From Ailurus styani (Eukaryota > Chordata > Mammalia > Carnivora > Ailuridae): DNA of 64,000 nt. The DNA is taken from assembly GCA_002007465.1 (NCBI GenBank), contig LNAC01000008.1, forward strand, positions 8,492,810-8,556,809, in the 5' to 3' direction. Every line of letters begins with the position of its first letter. Position 1 is the stretch's first letter. The notes beneath the pieces are model-generated. The model was not told the origin of the DNA, searched no databases, and was given only the letters and a program-made list of their open reading frames with translations. The translations under genes and the position numbers were made by a program. Shown piece after piece: positions 10,756 through 21,639 of the stretch.

Positions 10756-10979
10756 GGCGCCTGGGTGGCTCAGTGGGTTAAAGCCTCTGCCTTCGGCTCA
10801 GGTCATGATCCCAGGGTCCTGGGATGATCCCAGGGTCCTGGGATCGAGGCCCGCATCGGGCCTGCTTCCTCCTCTCCCTCTGCCTGCCTCTCTGCCTACT
10901 TGTGATCTCTCTCTCTCTCTGTCAAATAAATAAACAAAATCTTAAAAAAACCAAAACCAAAACAAAAAAACCCCAAAAA
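10756..10979 (+). mobile_element. CAN-SINE with internal 20-base duplication
   Basis: The block GATCCCAGGGTCCTGGGAT is present twice in tandem at about 10808-10846, so part of the B-box region is repeated. A segment between GGGC and CTGCTTCC is lost. TSD ACAAAGT(A/G)CAAGATAG at 10740 and 10980. Confidence 0.93.
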
Positions 10980-11570
10980 ACAAAGTGCAAGATAGTAACA
11001 TTGTAGGAGAGAAACCCACTGGATCTCAGCTTTCATAGCAAGTGATCAAGGTCAACACCACCAGATGTAATACTTCAAAATCTGGTGCCTCCTGACACAA
11101 TGCACCAAGAAAGACACAACATCACTTCTGTGGGATTCCTGCCCAAACCAACAGCCTCAGTGTAATCATGAGGAAACATCAAACAAACCACACTGAAAGA
11201 CACTTCGAAAGAGTGAGCAGTTCCCCCAGCAAACGTCATCATGCTTGACACAAAGAAAGACAGGAATTTTCCAGATTACAGCAGATTAAAGAGATGAACT
11301 GAACACAACATACGATAGAATTTTCTTTATCATTAATAAATTAATAATTAAACAGTAAGTTATTAGTAATTAATCATCTATTAGTAATTAATCATTTATT
11401 AACGACTTATTAATAAATATTGAATAAGCAGGCGGTAAAATCTGAATAAGGGCTGTAGATTGTAGAACTGTATCTATGTTAAATGAGTCTGATTTTAATC
11501 ATTGTGCTGAGCCTGTGTTTTAGGAAATACACAATGAATTATTTAGGGGCCAAAGAGGTATCATGTCTGT

Positions 11571-11755
11571 GGGGTGCCTGGGTGGCTCAGTCGTTGGGCA
11601 TCTGCCTTCAGCTCAGGTCATGATCACAGGACGCTGGATCGAGCCCCACATCCAGCTCTTTGCTTAGTGGGGAGTCTGCTTCTTCCTCTCTCTCTGCCTG
11701 CAGCTCCCCTTGCTTGTGCTCTTTCTGTCTCTCACTGTCAAATATATAAAATCTT
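11571..11755 (+). mobile_element. CAN-SINE, older, first of a pair
   Basis: GGGGTGCCTGGGTGGCTCAG head. Its AAATATATAAAATCTT tail is directly followed by another SINE head. Confidence 0.9.
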
Positions 11756-11984
11756 GGGCACCTGGGCGGCTGAGTGGGTTAAAGCCTCTGCCTTCGACTC
11801 AGCTCATGATCTCAAGGTCCTGGTATCAAGGCCCGCATCGGGCTCCCTGCTCAGCGGGGAGCCTGCTTCCTCCTCTCTCTCTGCCTGCCTCTCTGCCTAC
11901 TTGTGATTTGATCTCTCTCTCTGTCAAATAAATAAATAAAATCTTAAATAAATATATATATATACATATATATACATACATATG
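11756..11984 (+). mobile_element. CAN-SINE inserted into the previous SINE tail, with TA-rich tail
   Basis: TSD TATAAAATCTT at 11745-11755 and from 11985 comes from the first SINE's own tail. The second copy's tail carries a (TA)n-like tract at about 11949-11984. Confidence 0.9.
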
Positions 11985-12033
11985 TATAAAATCTTAAAAA
12001 GAAAGAAAGAAAAGAAAGAAATGGCTCAGTACA

Positions 12034-12180
12034 GGGGTCCCTGGCTGGCTCAGTGGGTGGAACACATGGCTCTTGATCTTGGGGTCATGAGTTCGAGCCC
12101 CATGCTGGGTGTAGAGACTGCTTAAATAAATAAACCTTAATAAATGAATGAATGAAAGAATGAATGAATGAATGAATGAC
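12034..12180 (+). mobile_element. Older short CAN-SINE with (AATG)n tail
   Basis: CTGGCTGGCTCAGTGGGTGG, then CTCTTGATCTTGGGGTCATG and GGGTGTAGAGACTGCTTAAA. The tail has become an (AATG)n microsatellite at about 12142-12179. Confidence 0.87.
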
Positions 12181-12199
12181 TTGAATCATCACGGGCAAT

Positions 12200-12800
12200 T
12201 CCCCAATTCCTCAAACAATTAAACAACGGAATTATAATAAGATCCAGCGATTCCATTTCTGGGTGTCTACTCCCAAGAACTGAAAGCAGACTCTTAAAGA
12301 AATATTTGGATGCCCACGTTCGCAGCAGTGTGCGTCACTATAGCCAAGATATGGAAGCCACCCAAGTGTCTATCAATGGATGCATGCGGAGAAGCAAAAG
12401 GTGGTATAGCCACAAGATGGCATATTATTCAATCTCAAAGAAGGAAAAAATTCTGACCCAGGCTACAACATGGATGGACCTGGAGGGCATTATGCTACCT
12501 GAAAACAGCCAGTCACAAGAGGACAGATGCTGTATGGTTCCACTGACAGGAGTTGACAAATTTATTACCGACAGAAAACAGAACGGACGGGCTGGGGCTG
12601 AGGGAGGGCGAGGGGCATTAGTGTTTAACAGGGACTGAGTTTCAGTGCAGGAAGATGGGAAAGTTCTGGAGCGGGACGGTGGTGACGGTTGCGCACCAGT
12701 GTGAGCGTGCTTAATGCTGCCGAACTGTACACTTAAAAATGATTAAGATGGTAAATGTTATGTTATATATATTCCATCACAATAAAATAAAATGATTTGG
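12200..12800 (+). repeat. Old L1 3' end, plus orientation
   Basis: CCAAGTGTCTATCAATGGAT, CAAGATGGCATATTATTCA, ACATGGATGGACCTGGAGG, AACTGTACACTTAAAAATG: L1M-type 3' UTR. Confidence 0.87.
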
Positions 12801-12866
12801 AGGTCAAAAAATTTTTTTTCATTATACTTATCTATCTACCTAATTTATCCTTAGAGGAAAGCAAAT

Positions 12867-13076
12867 CCTGGGCTGCCTGGGTGGTTCAGTGGGTTAAAGC
12901 CTCTGCTTTCGGCTCAGGTCATGATCTCAGGGTCCTGGAATCGAGGCCCGCATTGGGCTCTTAGCTGAGCGGGGAGCCTGCTTCCTCCTCTCTCTCTGCC
13001 TGCCTCTCTGCCTACGTGTAATCTCGCTCTTGCTCTCTGTCAAATAAATAAATAAAATCTTAAAAAAGAGAGAGAG
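12867..13076 (+). mobile_element. CAN-SINE, young mustelid type
   Basis: GTGGGTTAAAGCCTCTGCTTTC. TSD GAAAGCAAAT on both sides (about 12857 and 13078). Confidence 0.93.
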
Positions 13077-13687
13077 AGAAAGCAAATGTAATATAATGTT
13101 AACATTTGAGGAAATGTGGGTAGGGGAAGACTACTTCCCTGCCCTATTCTTATAACTCGTCAAAATTTTTCTTGCAGTGGAATGAGAAGAAAGACAGTTG
13201 CTTCTTCTCCCCCCAGGGCTGGGAGAAGTCTCCAGCAAAGACTTTATCTCGGTATGAGGTAAATAATCTCGCCTATCTTCACCTGCTCTCACCGTGACTC
13301 CACTCTTTCTGACCCCCCCCCACAACTCCAATTCCAACCTCCCCACCACCCCCTTTTATTTTCTTGTGGCCCTGGCAGACTGCTCTGGCAAGAGAAAGTA
13401 TGTTAAAAAGCCAGGGATTAAAAGAATCCATCTGCCAGGCTTAAACTGAGGACTTCAAAGGATCACCTTTACTTTTGGGGGTCCAGATGGGGAGCTGACC
13501 GAGTTAAGCCTGCTGTCCACAGGCCGGGCCACCCACAAGCCTTGGCACTGAACTTGGTGAAACCACCACCGTGGGGAGGGGGGAAAAAGATGCTAACTCG
13601 ATTAGAGAGCAAACCAAGACACCTACTCTGGAGCATAGTAACTGCTCCCCACCACCCCCGCCCATGGTCTCTATGCCATGTGATGTG

Positions 13688-13839
13688 CTGGGGGGGGCGG
13701 GGTGGCTTGGTTGGCTAAGCACCTGCAGTCGGCTCAGGTCATGACCGCAGGGTCCTGGGATCCAGCCCCACATCAGGCTCCCTGCTCGGCGGGGTGTCTG
13801 CTTCTCCCTCTCCTTCTGCCTGTCCTTCCTCCTGCTTGT

Positions 13840-13877
<38 letters not shown>

Positions 13878-13911
13878 ATAAATAAATAAAATCTTAAAAA
13901 AAAAAAAAAGA
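13688..13911 (+). mobile_element. CAN-SINE, older, degenerate head
   Basis: Head GGGGTGGCTTGGTTGGCTAA, (CT)n at 13841-13876, A tail. TSD CATGTGAT(G/A)TG on both sides. Confidence 0.9.
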
Positions 13912-14155
13912 CATGTGATATGCCAAGGCTGGATGCCTCGTTTGGAACAGCAAACCCTCCCATGGATCCTCTCTGCCCGGCAGAATGGGCAGTCTGCGTG
14001 CTGAGCCACCTCACTTGCCCGGAGCAACTCAAGGGCTGTCCCCACTGGGTGATATCTCTTGGACCATTAGTGGGATGGCCACACGCCCGCATCAGTTGTC
14101 ACTAGTAGGAAATGAGCTGACATCACCAGGAGGCCACAGACTGAGTCACCTTCTT

Positions 14156-14266
14156 TTTGCAACATTTTTTTTTTTAAGCAGGCTCCACACCTCACGTGGG
14201 GCTTGAACTCATGACTCTGAGATCAAGCGTCACAAGTCCTACTGACTAGGCCAGCCAGGTACCCTG
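14156..14266 (-). mobile_element. Older short CAN-SINE, minus
   Basis: TTTTTTAAGCAGGCTCCAC ... GGCCAGCCAGGTACCC. Perfect 14-base TSD TGAGTCACCTTCTT at 14142-14155 and 14267-14280. Confidence 0.9.
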
Positions 14267-14375
14267 TGAGTCACCTTCTTGTCCTCACCTTTGCTCCTCA
14301 TGTCCTCTGGGTCCTCACCTGTCCCCCCCTTCGTCTGGGGGCAAAAAAGTCTAAACTAAGAAAACTGCCACCGTA

Positions 14376-14604
14376 GGGTGCCTGGGTGATTCTGTGAGTT
14401 AAAAATGTCTGTCTTTGGCTCAGGTCATGATCCCGAGGTCCTGGGATCGAGCCCCACCTCAGGCTCCCTCCTCAGCGGGGAGCCTATTTCTCCCTCTGCT
14501 CCCCACTCGTGCTCTTTCTTGCTATCTCTGTCACTCTCTCTCTCTCTCTCTCTCTCAAGTAAATAAATAAAATCTTTTAAAAATTAAAAAAAAAACAAAA
14601 CTGA
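14376..14604 (+). mobile_element. CAN-SINE, older type
   Basis: GGGTGCCTGGGTGATTCTGT. TSD AACTGCCACC on both sides (about 14363 and 14605). Confidence 0.9.
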
Positions 14605-14708
14605 AACTGCCACCAAAAATATACCACCACTACCCACCCCGCCCCACCTCCGGCCCACAGCATCCCCACAGTGAGGCAACCACCTGTTCATCAAAGACCC
14701 CAAGAGAG

Positions 14709-14914
14709 GGGCACTTGGGTGGCTCAGTCAGTTAGGTGGCTGCCTTTGGCTCAGGTCGTGATCTCAGGGTCCTGGGATCGAGCCCCGCGTCTGGCTTCCT
14801 GCTCAGCGGAGAGCCTGCTTCTCCCTCTCCCTCTGCCCGCCTCTCTGCCTACTTGTGCCCACTCTCTATCTCTGTCAAATAAATAAAATCTTTAAACAAA
14901 CAGACAAAAAAAAA
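14709..14914 (+). mobile_element. CAN-SINE
   Basis: GGGGCACTTGGGTGGCTCAG head. TSD CAAAGACCCC(A/G)AGAG at about 14692-14708 and 14915-14931. Confidence 0.94.
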
Positions 14915-15146
14915 CAAAGACCCCGAGAGGAGCAGAGGGGTGCCCCTGTTGTTTCATTATGGACGCCCGCCCCCCAATGCCAATGCCAATGCAAGCGGGA
15001 GGAGGGGGTAAGCAGGGAAAAGAGCCAGTGGCCCCTCCCACCACCAGTTCAAGCTAAGCAAACGGCAGCTGGCACCTGGGGGGGGCACACAGACGCCTTG
15101 CCTGCCTGTTCATTAGCAGCTTGAAACCGTCAAAATTCATCTAAGA

Positions 15147-15349
15147 TGGACGCCTGGGTGGCTCAGTGGGTTAAAGCCTCTGCCTTCAGCGCAGGTCATG
15201 ATCTCAGGGTCCTGGGATCGAGGCCCGCATCGGGCTCCCTGCTCGACGGGGAGCCTGCTTCCTCCCTCCTCTCTCTCTGCCTGCCTCTCTGCCTCCTTGT
15301 GATTTTCTCTCTCTGTCAAATAAATAAGTGAAAAAGATCTTTGAAAAAA
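15147..15349 (+). mobile_element. CAN-SINE, young mustelid type
   Basis: TSD AAAATTCATCTAAGA at 15132-15146 and 15350-15364. Little divergence from the other young copies. Confidence 0.95.
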
Positions 15350-16324
15350 AAAATTCATCTAAGACGACCGAGGTCCAGAGAGCAGCACCTCGGGGCGGGG
15401 TGGAGAATCCTGGGGAAGGGAGGAGGAGGGTGGGAGGGAACATTCCAGGTTGATGGAAACGTTCACTATCTTCACTGAAGCAGCGGTGACGCAGGTCGAC
15501 ATACTCTTCCCTGCAGTGATAGGGGTACCGAAGACCTGTCTGTGTCACTTTATGCAAATTGCTTCCCAATTTTAAACAAGGCAACGGAGGGGAAGGAGCA
15601 AGCTATAAAGTTCAGGGGAAGTCATCAGAAGTGGGTGGCCTGTAATCTAGCTAAACTCTTGCCTCTGGATACTTTCTGTTCCAAGAGAGCCTGGCGGTTC
15701 TCCTGGGGGAGGAGGGGAGTGGCAGCATTGCCCCCAAGTCCCACGACGCTGCAGCAAGCGCAGCCGCTGAGCACACACCGTGAAAGGAACAGGGCTCACG
15801 CGCCCCAGACAGCGCATTGTCTACACCCCAGTCTACCTGACAAGACCCCGCCGCGAGGCCGCATCTGACCGATTCCCTTGACCCCACAACAAAGACCCCC
15901 TTTGTTCCCTGGTTAATATCCTTAGCAGGTCTGTCTAGACTCACTGCGGCAGTAATTGTCCCGTGATGTCACCAGGACCTGTGACCCAGCTCCTCCTCAC
16001 TGCGCTTGGGCAGGGAACACTCCAGACGGCCCCAAGCCAAGGGGGTCCCAGCCGTTGCCACCCACCTGAGCTCCCTGGGAAGAGAGAGACCTGCAACCAG
16101 TGTCCCACATCCACCACCCTAGACCTGGGGGAAGTCAGGACACTCCGAAAATGCAGTCCCTCCTGTGCAAGGTACTTAGGGGCAGTGCGATGCTGGGGAA
16201 AGAGGAAAAGGGGGTGCCCTCTGTCCCCGCGCTCCCACCTCCCCAATGTAGCTGGTGGGAAACCGTTCATTCTCCACTAGGGCACAGGTTCATGCAAGGC
16301 ATGAAGTAGGAAGGTCAGATAAGA

Positions 16325-16600
16325 GAGGGACAGAGGAGGTGGGGGGGGCAGGGGAGAGAGAAGAGAGTGACAGACAGACACAGAGAGATGGATGGAGAGA
16401 GACGGAGACATAAGAGGAGAGAGACACGAAAAGAGGGAGACAGAGAGACCCACAGAAAGGCCAAACAAAACTGAAAGAGAGAGACACACGGGGAGAGAGA
16501 CAGAGAGATGGAGAGAGATATGGAGACATAAGGGGAGAGAGACAGGAGGGAGGCTGAGAGAGGCAGAGACAGAGAAGGGGAGAAACACGAGAAGTTAGCT
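16325..16600 (+). repeat. Purine-rich GA/GACA tract
   Basis: About 275 bases in which the plus strand is almost entirely G, A and scattered ACA/AGAC units (GAGAGACAGAGAG motifs). The open frame on the opposite strand, rich in Ser/Leu/Cys, is a product of this composition. Confidence 0.9.
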
Positions 16601-16874
16601 GGTTCCTGAGAGATGAGGGGTTCCTTCTACAGGTGACAGCTTGGGCTTCTGAAAAATCCATGCGGACAGGAAGTTAACTGCTGCTCACTCTGGGTAACAA
16701 AACCACCTTCAGCTTGAGGTGATCGCCATGAACTGCCACCTGGAACTCACGTCTGGATCACACCAAGAACACTCTGAGCCAAATTTTCCTCAGGGATAGA
16801 TCAGACCTATCCAACGGACTCCTTTTCATGCGCAAGTCCGTTTTATCCAGGTCAACTAAAACACACCAAGGGTA

Positions 16875-17091
16875 GGGGCGCCTGGGTGGCTCCGTGGGTT
16901 AAAGCCTCTGCCATCGACTCAGGTCATGATCTCAGGGTCCTGGGATCGAGCCCCGCATCTGGCTCTCTGCTCAGCAGGGAGTCTGCTTCCTCCTCTCTGT
17001 CTGCCTGCCTCTCTGCCTACTTGTGATCTCACTCTCTCTCTCTCTCTCTCTCTGTCAAATAAATAAATAAATAATCTTTAAAAAAACAAAA
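16875..17091 (+). mobile_element. CAN-SINE, young mustelid type
   Basis: TSD TAAAACACACCAAGGG on both sides (about 16857-16872 and 17092-17107). Confidence 0.95.
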
Positions 17092-18439
17092 TAAAACACA
17101 CCAAGGGCAGCTCCCAGCATCCCCACAGACAGATCCCACAGACACTGCGCTTTGCAGAAGGCGGCGGACCCAAGCACAACTCCACTGACGCGGAGTTCTA
17201 GAACAGGCGACACCCGCGGCGGCAGAAAAAAAAAGAAAAAGTCAGCAGAGATGTTTACACCTGGGGGCAAATAGCTAAGAAGGGCCACAAGGAGCTTCTG
17301 TGATGAGAAAGGGGCTAGGAATGTTCTAGATCCTGATCAAGGCGCAGGTGACGCGGAGGTGCACGCGCGTGAAATTTCGTGGAGCTACAGGAGGCGATCA
17401 CTCAGAGTATGGATGGGCAACTCCCGCTTTTGGTTTTGGTTTTAAGGGGAACAATCCCATCTTGGGAAGGTTGGCGTCTTTTTTTTATCCATGGAATGGC
17501 AGAGAATCTTCTCTTCTTGTTTCACAAGCTTGAGGAAGAAAATGGAAAGTCTTCCAGAGGCGAGGTCTGGCAAAACGGGCAACCAAAATATCAGGGGCGT
17601 TTCCCCTCCAGCAGCAGGATGAAAACGCTGCCATGGTCCACCATCCGCATCCCAAAGCTCAGAGGGATTTCCAAAGATTGTTTAATTGATTTTTCTCCTA
17701 TTTAGATGCAGATCATAGTGTCTGGGGCCCAGGAATTCAGACACACGGCTTTGTGTCCACTCAGCCCCGTGAAGGCTCCTGTCTGAAACTCGCACAAAGC
17801 CAGACACACAACGTCTTCAGAAACACGCTGTTTCCTTTTTGTCTGGGGCCCCAGGGAGAGGGTACAACCAGCGGAGCTCGGACACGCTCCCATCTGCAGG
17901 GTCCTGGGGACCCTGTCCCTCTGTCCCGCTCACAAAGTGGGGTGAAATGTTTTTGAATAAAAAAAGGAAAGTAGCCGAGATTTTGAGGTCTCCACTGGGG
18001 CTTAAATAAAACAGGGGGGAAAAACTAGGGGTGAACACATGGAGGTTTCAACTTGGATTTTTCTCCAAATTCAGGTCTCTGGCGTGAAAAGCAGGGGATG
18101 CTTTAAATCAAGCAGCTAATGGGCTAGGATTCACATGAGTTTGGCTCCGGTCTCTGCAGATCTGATTTATATAAGAAGAAAACGGTTCTCTCTTTCTCTC
18201 TCCCCATTGTTCCCGTCTGTCTCTCCAAATGCCCCATCTGACAAAGAAAGTGGAAGGCCTGCAGGCTGACAACCTGCTCAGGACAGTGGGAAAGACACCC
18301 CCCAATCCCCAATATGCAGCCTTCTCCTCCCACAACTGCTTGGAGGCAGCAGTGAGGGTCCTGTACCCTCTCTACAAGGTTAATACATGCCCCCAACATC
18401 CCTGCCTGGTCCCCCCCAAACCTGGCTGGGCATGGGGCA

Positions 18440-18590
18440 CTTCTGAGTCACTGCCACTCCAGTTTTCTGGGTGTGGGACCTCAGATAATGCTCTGGGGGC
18501 CTCAGTTGCCTAATCAGAAATGTGGGCACAAGAATGAGTACACCCAACCATGCAAAGGTTAGGAGGGAAATTCAGAGTGCTTGGTGCACA
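18440..18590 (+). repeat. MIR SINE (diverged)
   Basis: GTGTGGGACCTCAGATAATG and GGCCTCAGTTGCCTAATCAG fit a diverged MIR core. Confidence 0.65.
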
Positions 18591-18777
18591 GCAAGCCAAC
18601 AAGTGTAAGTTACATGGGTCACCATTTGGAAAGATGTGGCTATGAGACTTTTAAATGTTTTGCAGGAAGCTTCAAGGGAGCCGTTCTCTTCGTAGGTTTC
18701 TTCCTCTTTTTGGTGCCATATATTTCCAGGGGGAGCCCAGCCCTGAGTCTGATTCCTACCCTCCAGATCTGAGTTAC

Positions 18778-18830
18778 CTGGACTGCAATCCAGCTGGCGT
18801 TCACAGTGTGTTCTCCAAAAGGGCCAAATC
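18778..18830 (-). CDS. PGPEP1: PGPEP1 coding exon 2
   Basis: 53 bases on minus: acceptor CTTTCAG, then GGATTTGGCCC..., ending GTCCAG before donor GTAAC. With the last base of exon 1 it encodes GFGPFGEHTVNASWIAVQ (residues 12-29), including the Gly-rich G-F-G-P-F segment conserved in pyroglutamyl peptidases. Confidence 0.98.
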
Positions 18831-19439
18831 CTGAAAGAGCAAACAGTGGAAGCAGTGTATCACCACCCAGTGACCTTTTCTAGCCTGCCAGGGTTCTAGG
18901 CCACCTCCACCTGGCAGAACGGAACACAGGAACTTCAGCAGCAGCTGCCACCAGGGCCAATGTCAGGGGCCTGGTCCTGGGATCTGGGGTGCCCACAGGG
19001 TCCTTCAGAGCCCCTCCCCCCACTTCTCTGCTCTTAACTGCTTTTAAACTGTCCTTTCTTATCTTCACCTTTACCCAACCCTTGTGCCTGGTAAGGGGCC
19101 AGTGGCCTCCTTTTGCCCCAGAAAGGGCTGGCCTTTCCCCCCTCTTGCTTTTCTCCACTCTCCCTGCCCCCATCTATAATGATTTTATCACCATCTTTGT
19201 GCAGGGCCTCTGTGCTCGGTGAATCACTATGAAGTGAGGAACGGCCCTCAAGGAATCCATGTGGGTATCTTCCAAGCCAGGCTGTCCAGACATCATCCTG
19301 CCACCCTCCCCTGTGCTTGCTCCAGCTCCAGGTCCCACTTACAAACCGAGGGAGTGGTCTGAGGATGCGCTAAGGGTTCTGCCTGCACTTCAGGCCCTCA
19401 GCCTCCCTGACTCCCCTTTCAGGTAAGGCTGTTTCCTGG

Positions 19440-19585
19440 ACCCCAAAACAGGAGCAGGACTAAGGCCCAGACAGGTGGAAAACGCTGCCCATGGTCACAG
19501 AGCGAGAAGGCAGAAGAGCTGGGACTCGAAACCAGACCCATGAAAGTCCACAGCTCTTCTATTCTAATCACCCTGTCCCCCTGCC
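19440..19585 (-). repeat. MIR SINE, minus
   Basis: On plus: AAGGCCCAGACAGGTGGAAA, CCCATGGTCACAGAGCGAGA and GAGCTGGGACTCGAAACCAG, the reverse complement of the MIR core and tRNA-related part. Confidence 0.85.
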
Positions 19586-19639
19586 TAGAAAGGAACATCT
19601 GCAAGAGAGGCTGGCCTGGAAGTGGGGGTCACTCCAGCT

Positions 19640-19900
19640 GCACTGAGGGTCCTGGCTGGTATCATGGCCCTGGCCCAGCTGGTGTCCGTGCTCTACCTTG
19701 GAACAGCAGAGCCCCCCTCTCCCTTGGGGGGGCAGGACCTCTCCACCCCCTCTCTTCGGCTGCATAGACTAAGTATGAACCCCAGCTCAGCCACCTCCAA
19801 ACAGGGTGACCTCTATAAGCCTCAGTTTCCTCTGTGCAAAACGGAGATGGTACAGATATAATGAATTCATGCAAGAAAATGCCCAGTCCAGTGGCTGCCT
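19640..19900 (+). repeat. MIR SINE, plus
   Basis: CAGGGTGACCTCTATAAGCC then TCAGTTTCCTCTGTGCAAAA and ATGCCCAGTCCAGTGGCTG. Confidence 0.8.
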
Positions 19901-20867
19901 GCAGAGCCGACACTAGAGGAAAAAATAACCAGATACAGGAGGGCTGGGGGGCGGGAGGGGGGGGCGGTGGCAGCAACTCTCCCCACAATTACACACACCT
20001 GTTACGTGAGTGCCTTCTTCCACTTTCCTGGGAATTCCAGGATCAGCCCCACTCTCCCAAAGCCAGAAAACACTTGTGTGAACCTAAGCTGGATCTCCCA
20101 CTCTGACCCCTTTAGACAGCAGGTCAAAATGACACCCCAACCAGAGGCCCGGCGGAAGTTGACGTCCACGTGGCCCTGAGGCGGAGTCTTCTCGAGGAGG
20201 AACAGTTACTTTCGGGGAGCTGGCGACAGCAGGCACGGGCTCACCCATAAACAGCCTGGGGCGGGAGGTGGGGGGGGGGAGGTGGAGATTTTTGACCCAC
20301 ACGGTCCTGGGGACAACAGGGGGGGCAGCTGGCCATCCGAAGTTCCCTGACCTCCACCTGTTCTTGCCTCCGGAGAACGGCTCCCCATTAGCACAGGGCT
20401 GGGGGAGCAGTGGCTGGCAGGAGGTTCATTTGTCACTGGGGCACTTCCCGCAAATCGGCCTTTGTCCCCTGGGGCCGTGGGTGGGGACAGGCCCGACCTC
20501 GGGAGGGGCAGGGTGAAGTCCAGTCCTGCCCACCAGCTGGTCAGATGGAACAGACAGGTGCCCAGAGGACCGCTGTCCTTACCCGGGGAAGGAAGGACGC
20601 CAGAGGGGCCTGTTCTGCGCGGGGCACTTGGCAGACCCCCACACCCCTGCTTGCTCCGGCCCCTGACAGTGGGACCATAGGGGCGCCCCTTCTCCACTTT
20701 CTACGTGTTGCGCTGACTGAGCTGGGCGATGACATCTTCCAAACCTGGGACGACTTCTAGCACCTGCCCCTCCCGGGCCACCGCGCCCCTGCCAACCCCG
20801 CCGGTTCTGGAGCCGCCCAACCCGCCCCTGCCCGCGGTCGCTGTCGCCGCGGCCGCCATCAGCGTAC

Positions 20868-20901
20868 CGGTCACCACCACCGCCTTCCTGGGCTGCTCCA
20901 T
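20868..20901 (-). CDS. PGPEP1: PGPEP1 coding exon 1 (start codon)
   Basis: ATG at 20901-20899 on minus, encoding MEQPRKAVVVTG with the last codon split after ACC G; donor GTACGC follows. The context GCCCGCCATGG is a good Kozak match. The 5' UTR starts within 13 bases of the gap edge. Confidence 0.97.
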
Positions 20902-20914
20902 GGCGGGCTCGGGC

Positions 20915-21139
20915 NNNNNNNNNNNNNNNNNNNNNNNNNNNNNNNNNNNNNNNNNNNNNNNNNNNNNNNNNNNNNNNNNNNNNNNNNNNNNNNNNNNNNN
21001 NNNNNNNNNNNNNNNNNNNNNNNNNNNNNNNNNNNNNNNNNNNNNNNNNNNNNNNNNNNNNNNNNNNNNNNNNNNNNNNNNNNNNNNNNNNNNNNNNNNN
21101 NNNNNNNNNNNNNNNNNNNNNNNNNNNNNNNNNNNNNNN
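20915..21139. other. Assembly gap (225 N)
   Basis: Run of N inside the PGPEP1 CpG island, typical of GC-rich sequence lost in assembly. True length unknown. Confidence 1.
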
Positions 21140-21639
21140 CCCGCCCCCGGCCGGGCCGCTCGGCGTGCGCGCCCCCGGGCCGGAGACGCAGCGTGCGCGC
21201 CCCCGACCCCGACATGCACCCCGGGAGCGCTCGACTGGCCACTTTCTCAAATTCCGTTTCCCCACCTCCAAGATGGGGACAGTTCTTTTCGTACGATGTG
21301 GCCGCTTGAACGCACTTGAGTCAGGCGCTGCGGCGAGCCGGTCATTTTATTTCGCGTGTTCACTGAGCGCCCACTGCCTGCCCACTCCCGGGAATTATCG
21401 GGCTCCCTCCCCGCCACCTCCCTGTAGGACTGTTATTCACTCCGTTTTGCGGAGGAAGAACCTGAAGCATGGTTCGCAGGGCCGCTGGACTAGATCCTCC
21501 TGGAGTCAGCGAAGTGGCATGCGTGTGGGCCCAGAGGTTGAGAGGGGAACGGAATACAGTGCAAACCCAGGGTCACAGTAAGATGTTGCCGAAGGTCCTC
21601 TGCAGGCTCCTATGTTGCAAAAAAGGAGGCTGATGTGTG

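Larger units (their letters stand above)
9350..11570 (+). repeat. Old non-LTR (L1-class?) 3' fragments, split by SINEs
   Basis: Pieces such as GATCATGGAACAGAAGAAGG, ACCTGAATAAAGTCCAGAG, CTGAATAAGGGCTGTAGATT and GAAATACACAATGAATTATT belong to a common old mammalian repeat that I believe is L1-class but cannot name. At least four SINEs interrupt it. Confidence 0.45.
447..18777 (-). other. PGPEP1: PGPEP1 intron 2 (18.3 kb, repeat-rich)
   Basis: No exon-like coding was found here. It holds about 25 CAN-SINEs, old L1 3' ends, L2 and MIR pieces and microsatellites, listed separately. Non-repeat stretches include about 1440-2410 and 2630-3190, 6040-6960 (no recognisable gene or repeat), 13100-13680, 15360-16320 and 17100-18440. 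In these I see only GC-moderate intronic sequence with no supported feature. Confidence 0.85.
18831..20867 (-). other. PGPEP1: PGPEP1 intron 1
   Basis: 2.0 kb with GT-AG ends (donor GTACGC on minus next to exon 1). It contains two MIR copies and becomes GC-rich toward the promoter. No other supported feature. Confidence 0.9.
1..20901 (-). other. PGPEP1: PGPEP1 gene, 5' part (pyroglutamyl-peptidase I)
   Basis: Pyroglutamyl-peptidase I removes N-terminal pyroglutamate from peptides in the cytosol (cysteine peptidase family C15). Three minus-strand coding exons were found by reading the protein through consensus GT-AG junctions: MEQPRKAVVVTG, then FGPFGEHTVNASWIAVQ, then ELEKLGLGDSV...WEKHSPQ. 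They join in frame to 68 codons and match the start of the 209-residue mammalian protein as I know it. The Cys and His of the catalytic triad lie in later exons, beyond position 1, so the gene is cut by the window edge and not visibly broken. Intron 1 is 18831-20867; intron 2 is 447-18777; intron 3 starts at 329 and runs out of the window. The gene diverges from LSM4, about 12.4 kb away between start codons. Confidence 0.97.
20750..21350. promoter_or_regulatory. PGPEP1: PGPEP1 CpG-island promoter (interrupted)
   Basis: CpG-dense sequence on both sides of the N gap, covering exon 1 and the region upstream of the start codon (to the right, since the gene reads leftward). No TATA is visible in the sequenced part. 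The transcription start is probably inside the gap at 20915-21139. Confidence 0.8.

Noticed and set aside
20701..21319. Open frames of 170-230 codons crossing the PGPEP1 gap on both strands
   Set aside because: Continuous only because of N; the real coding part here is the 34-base exon 1.
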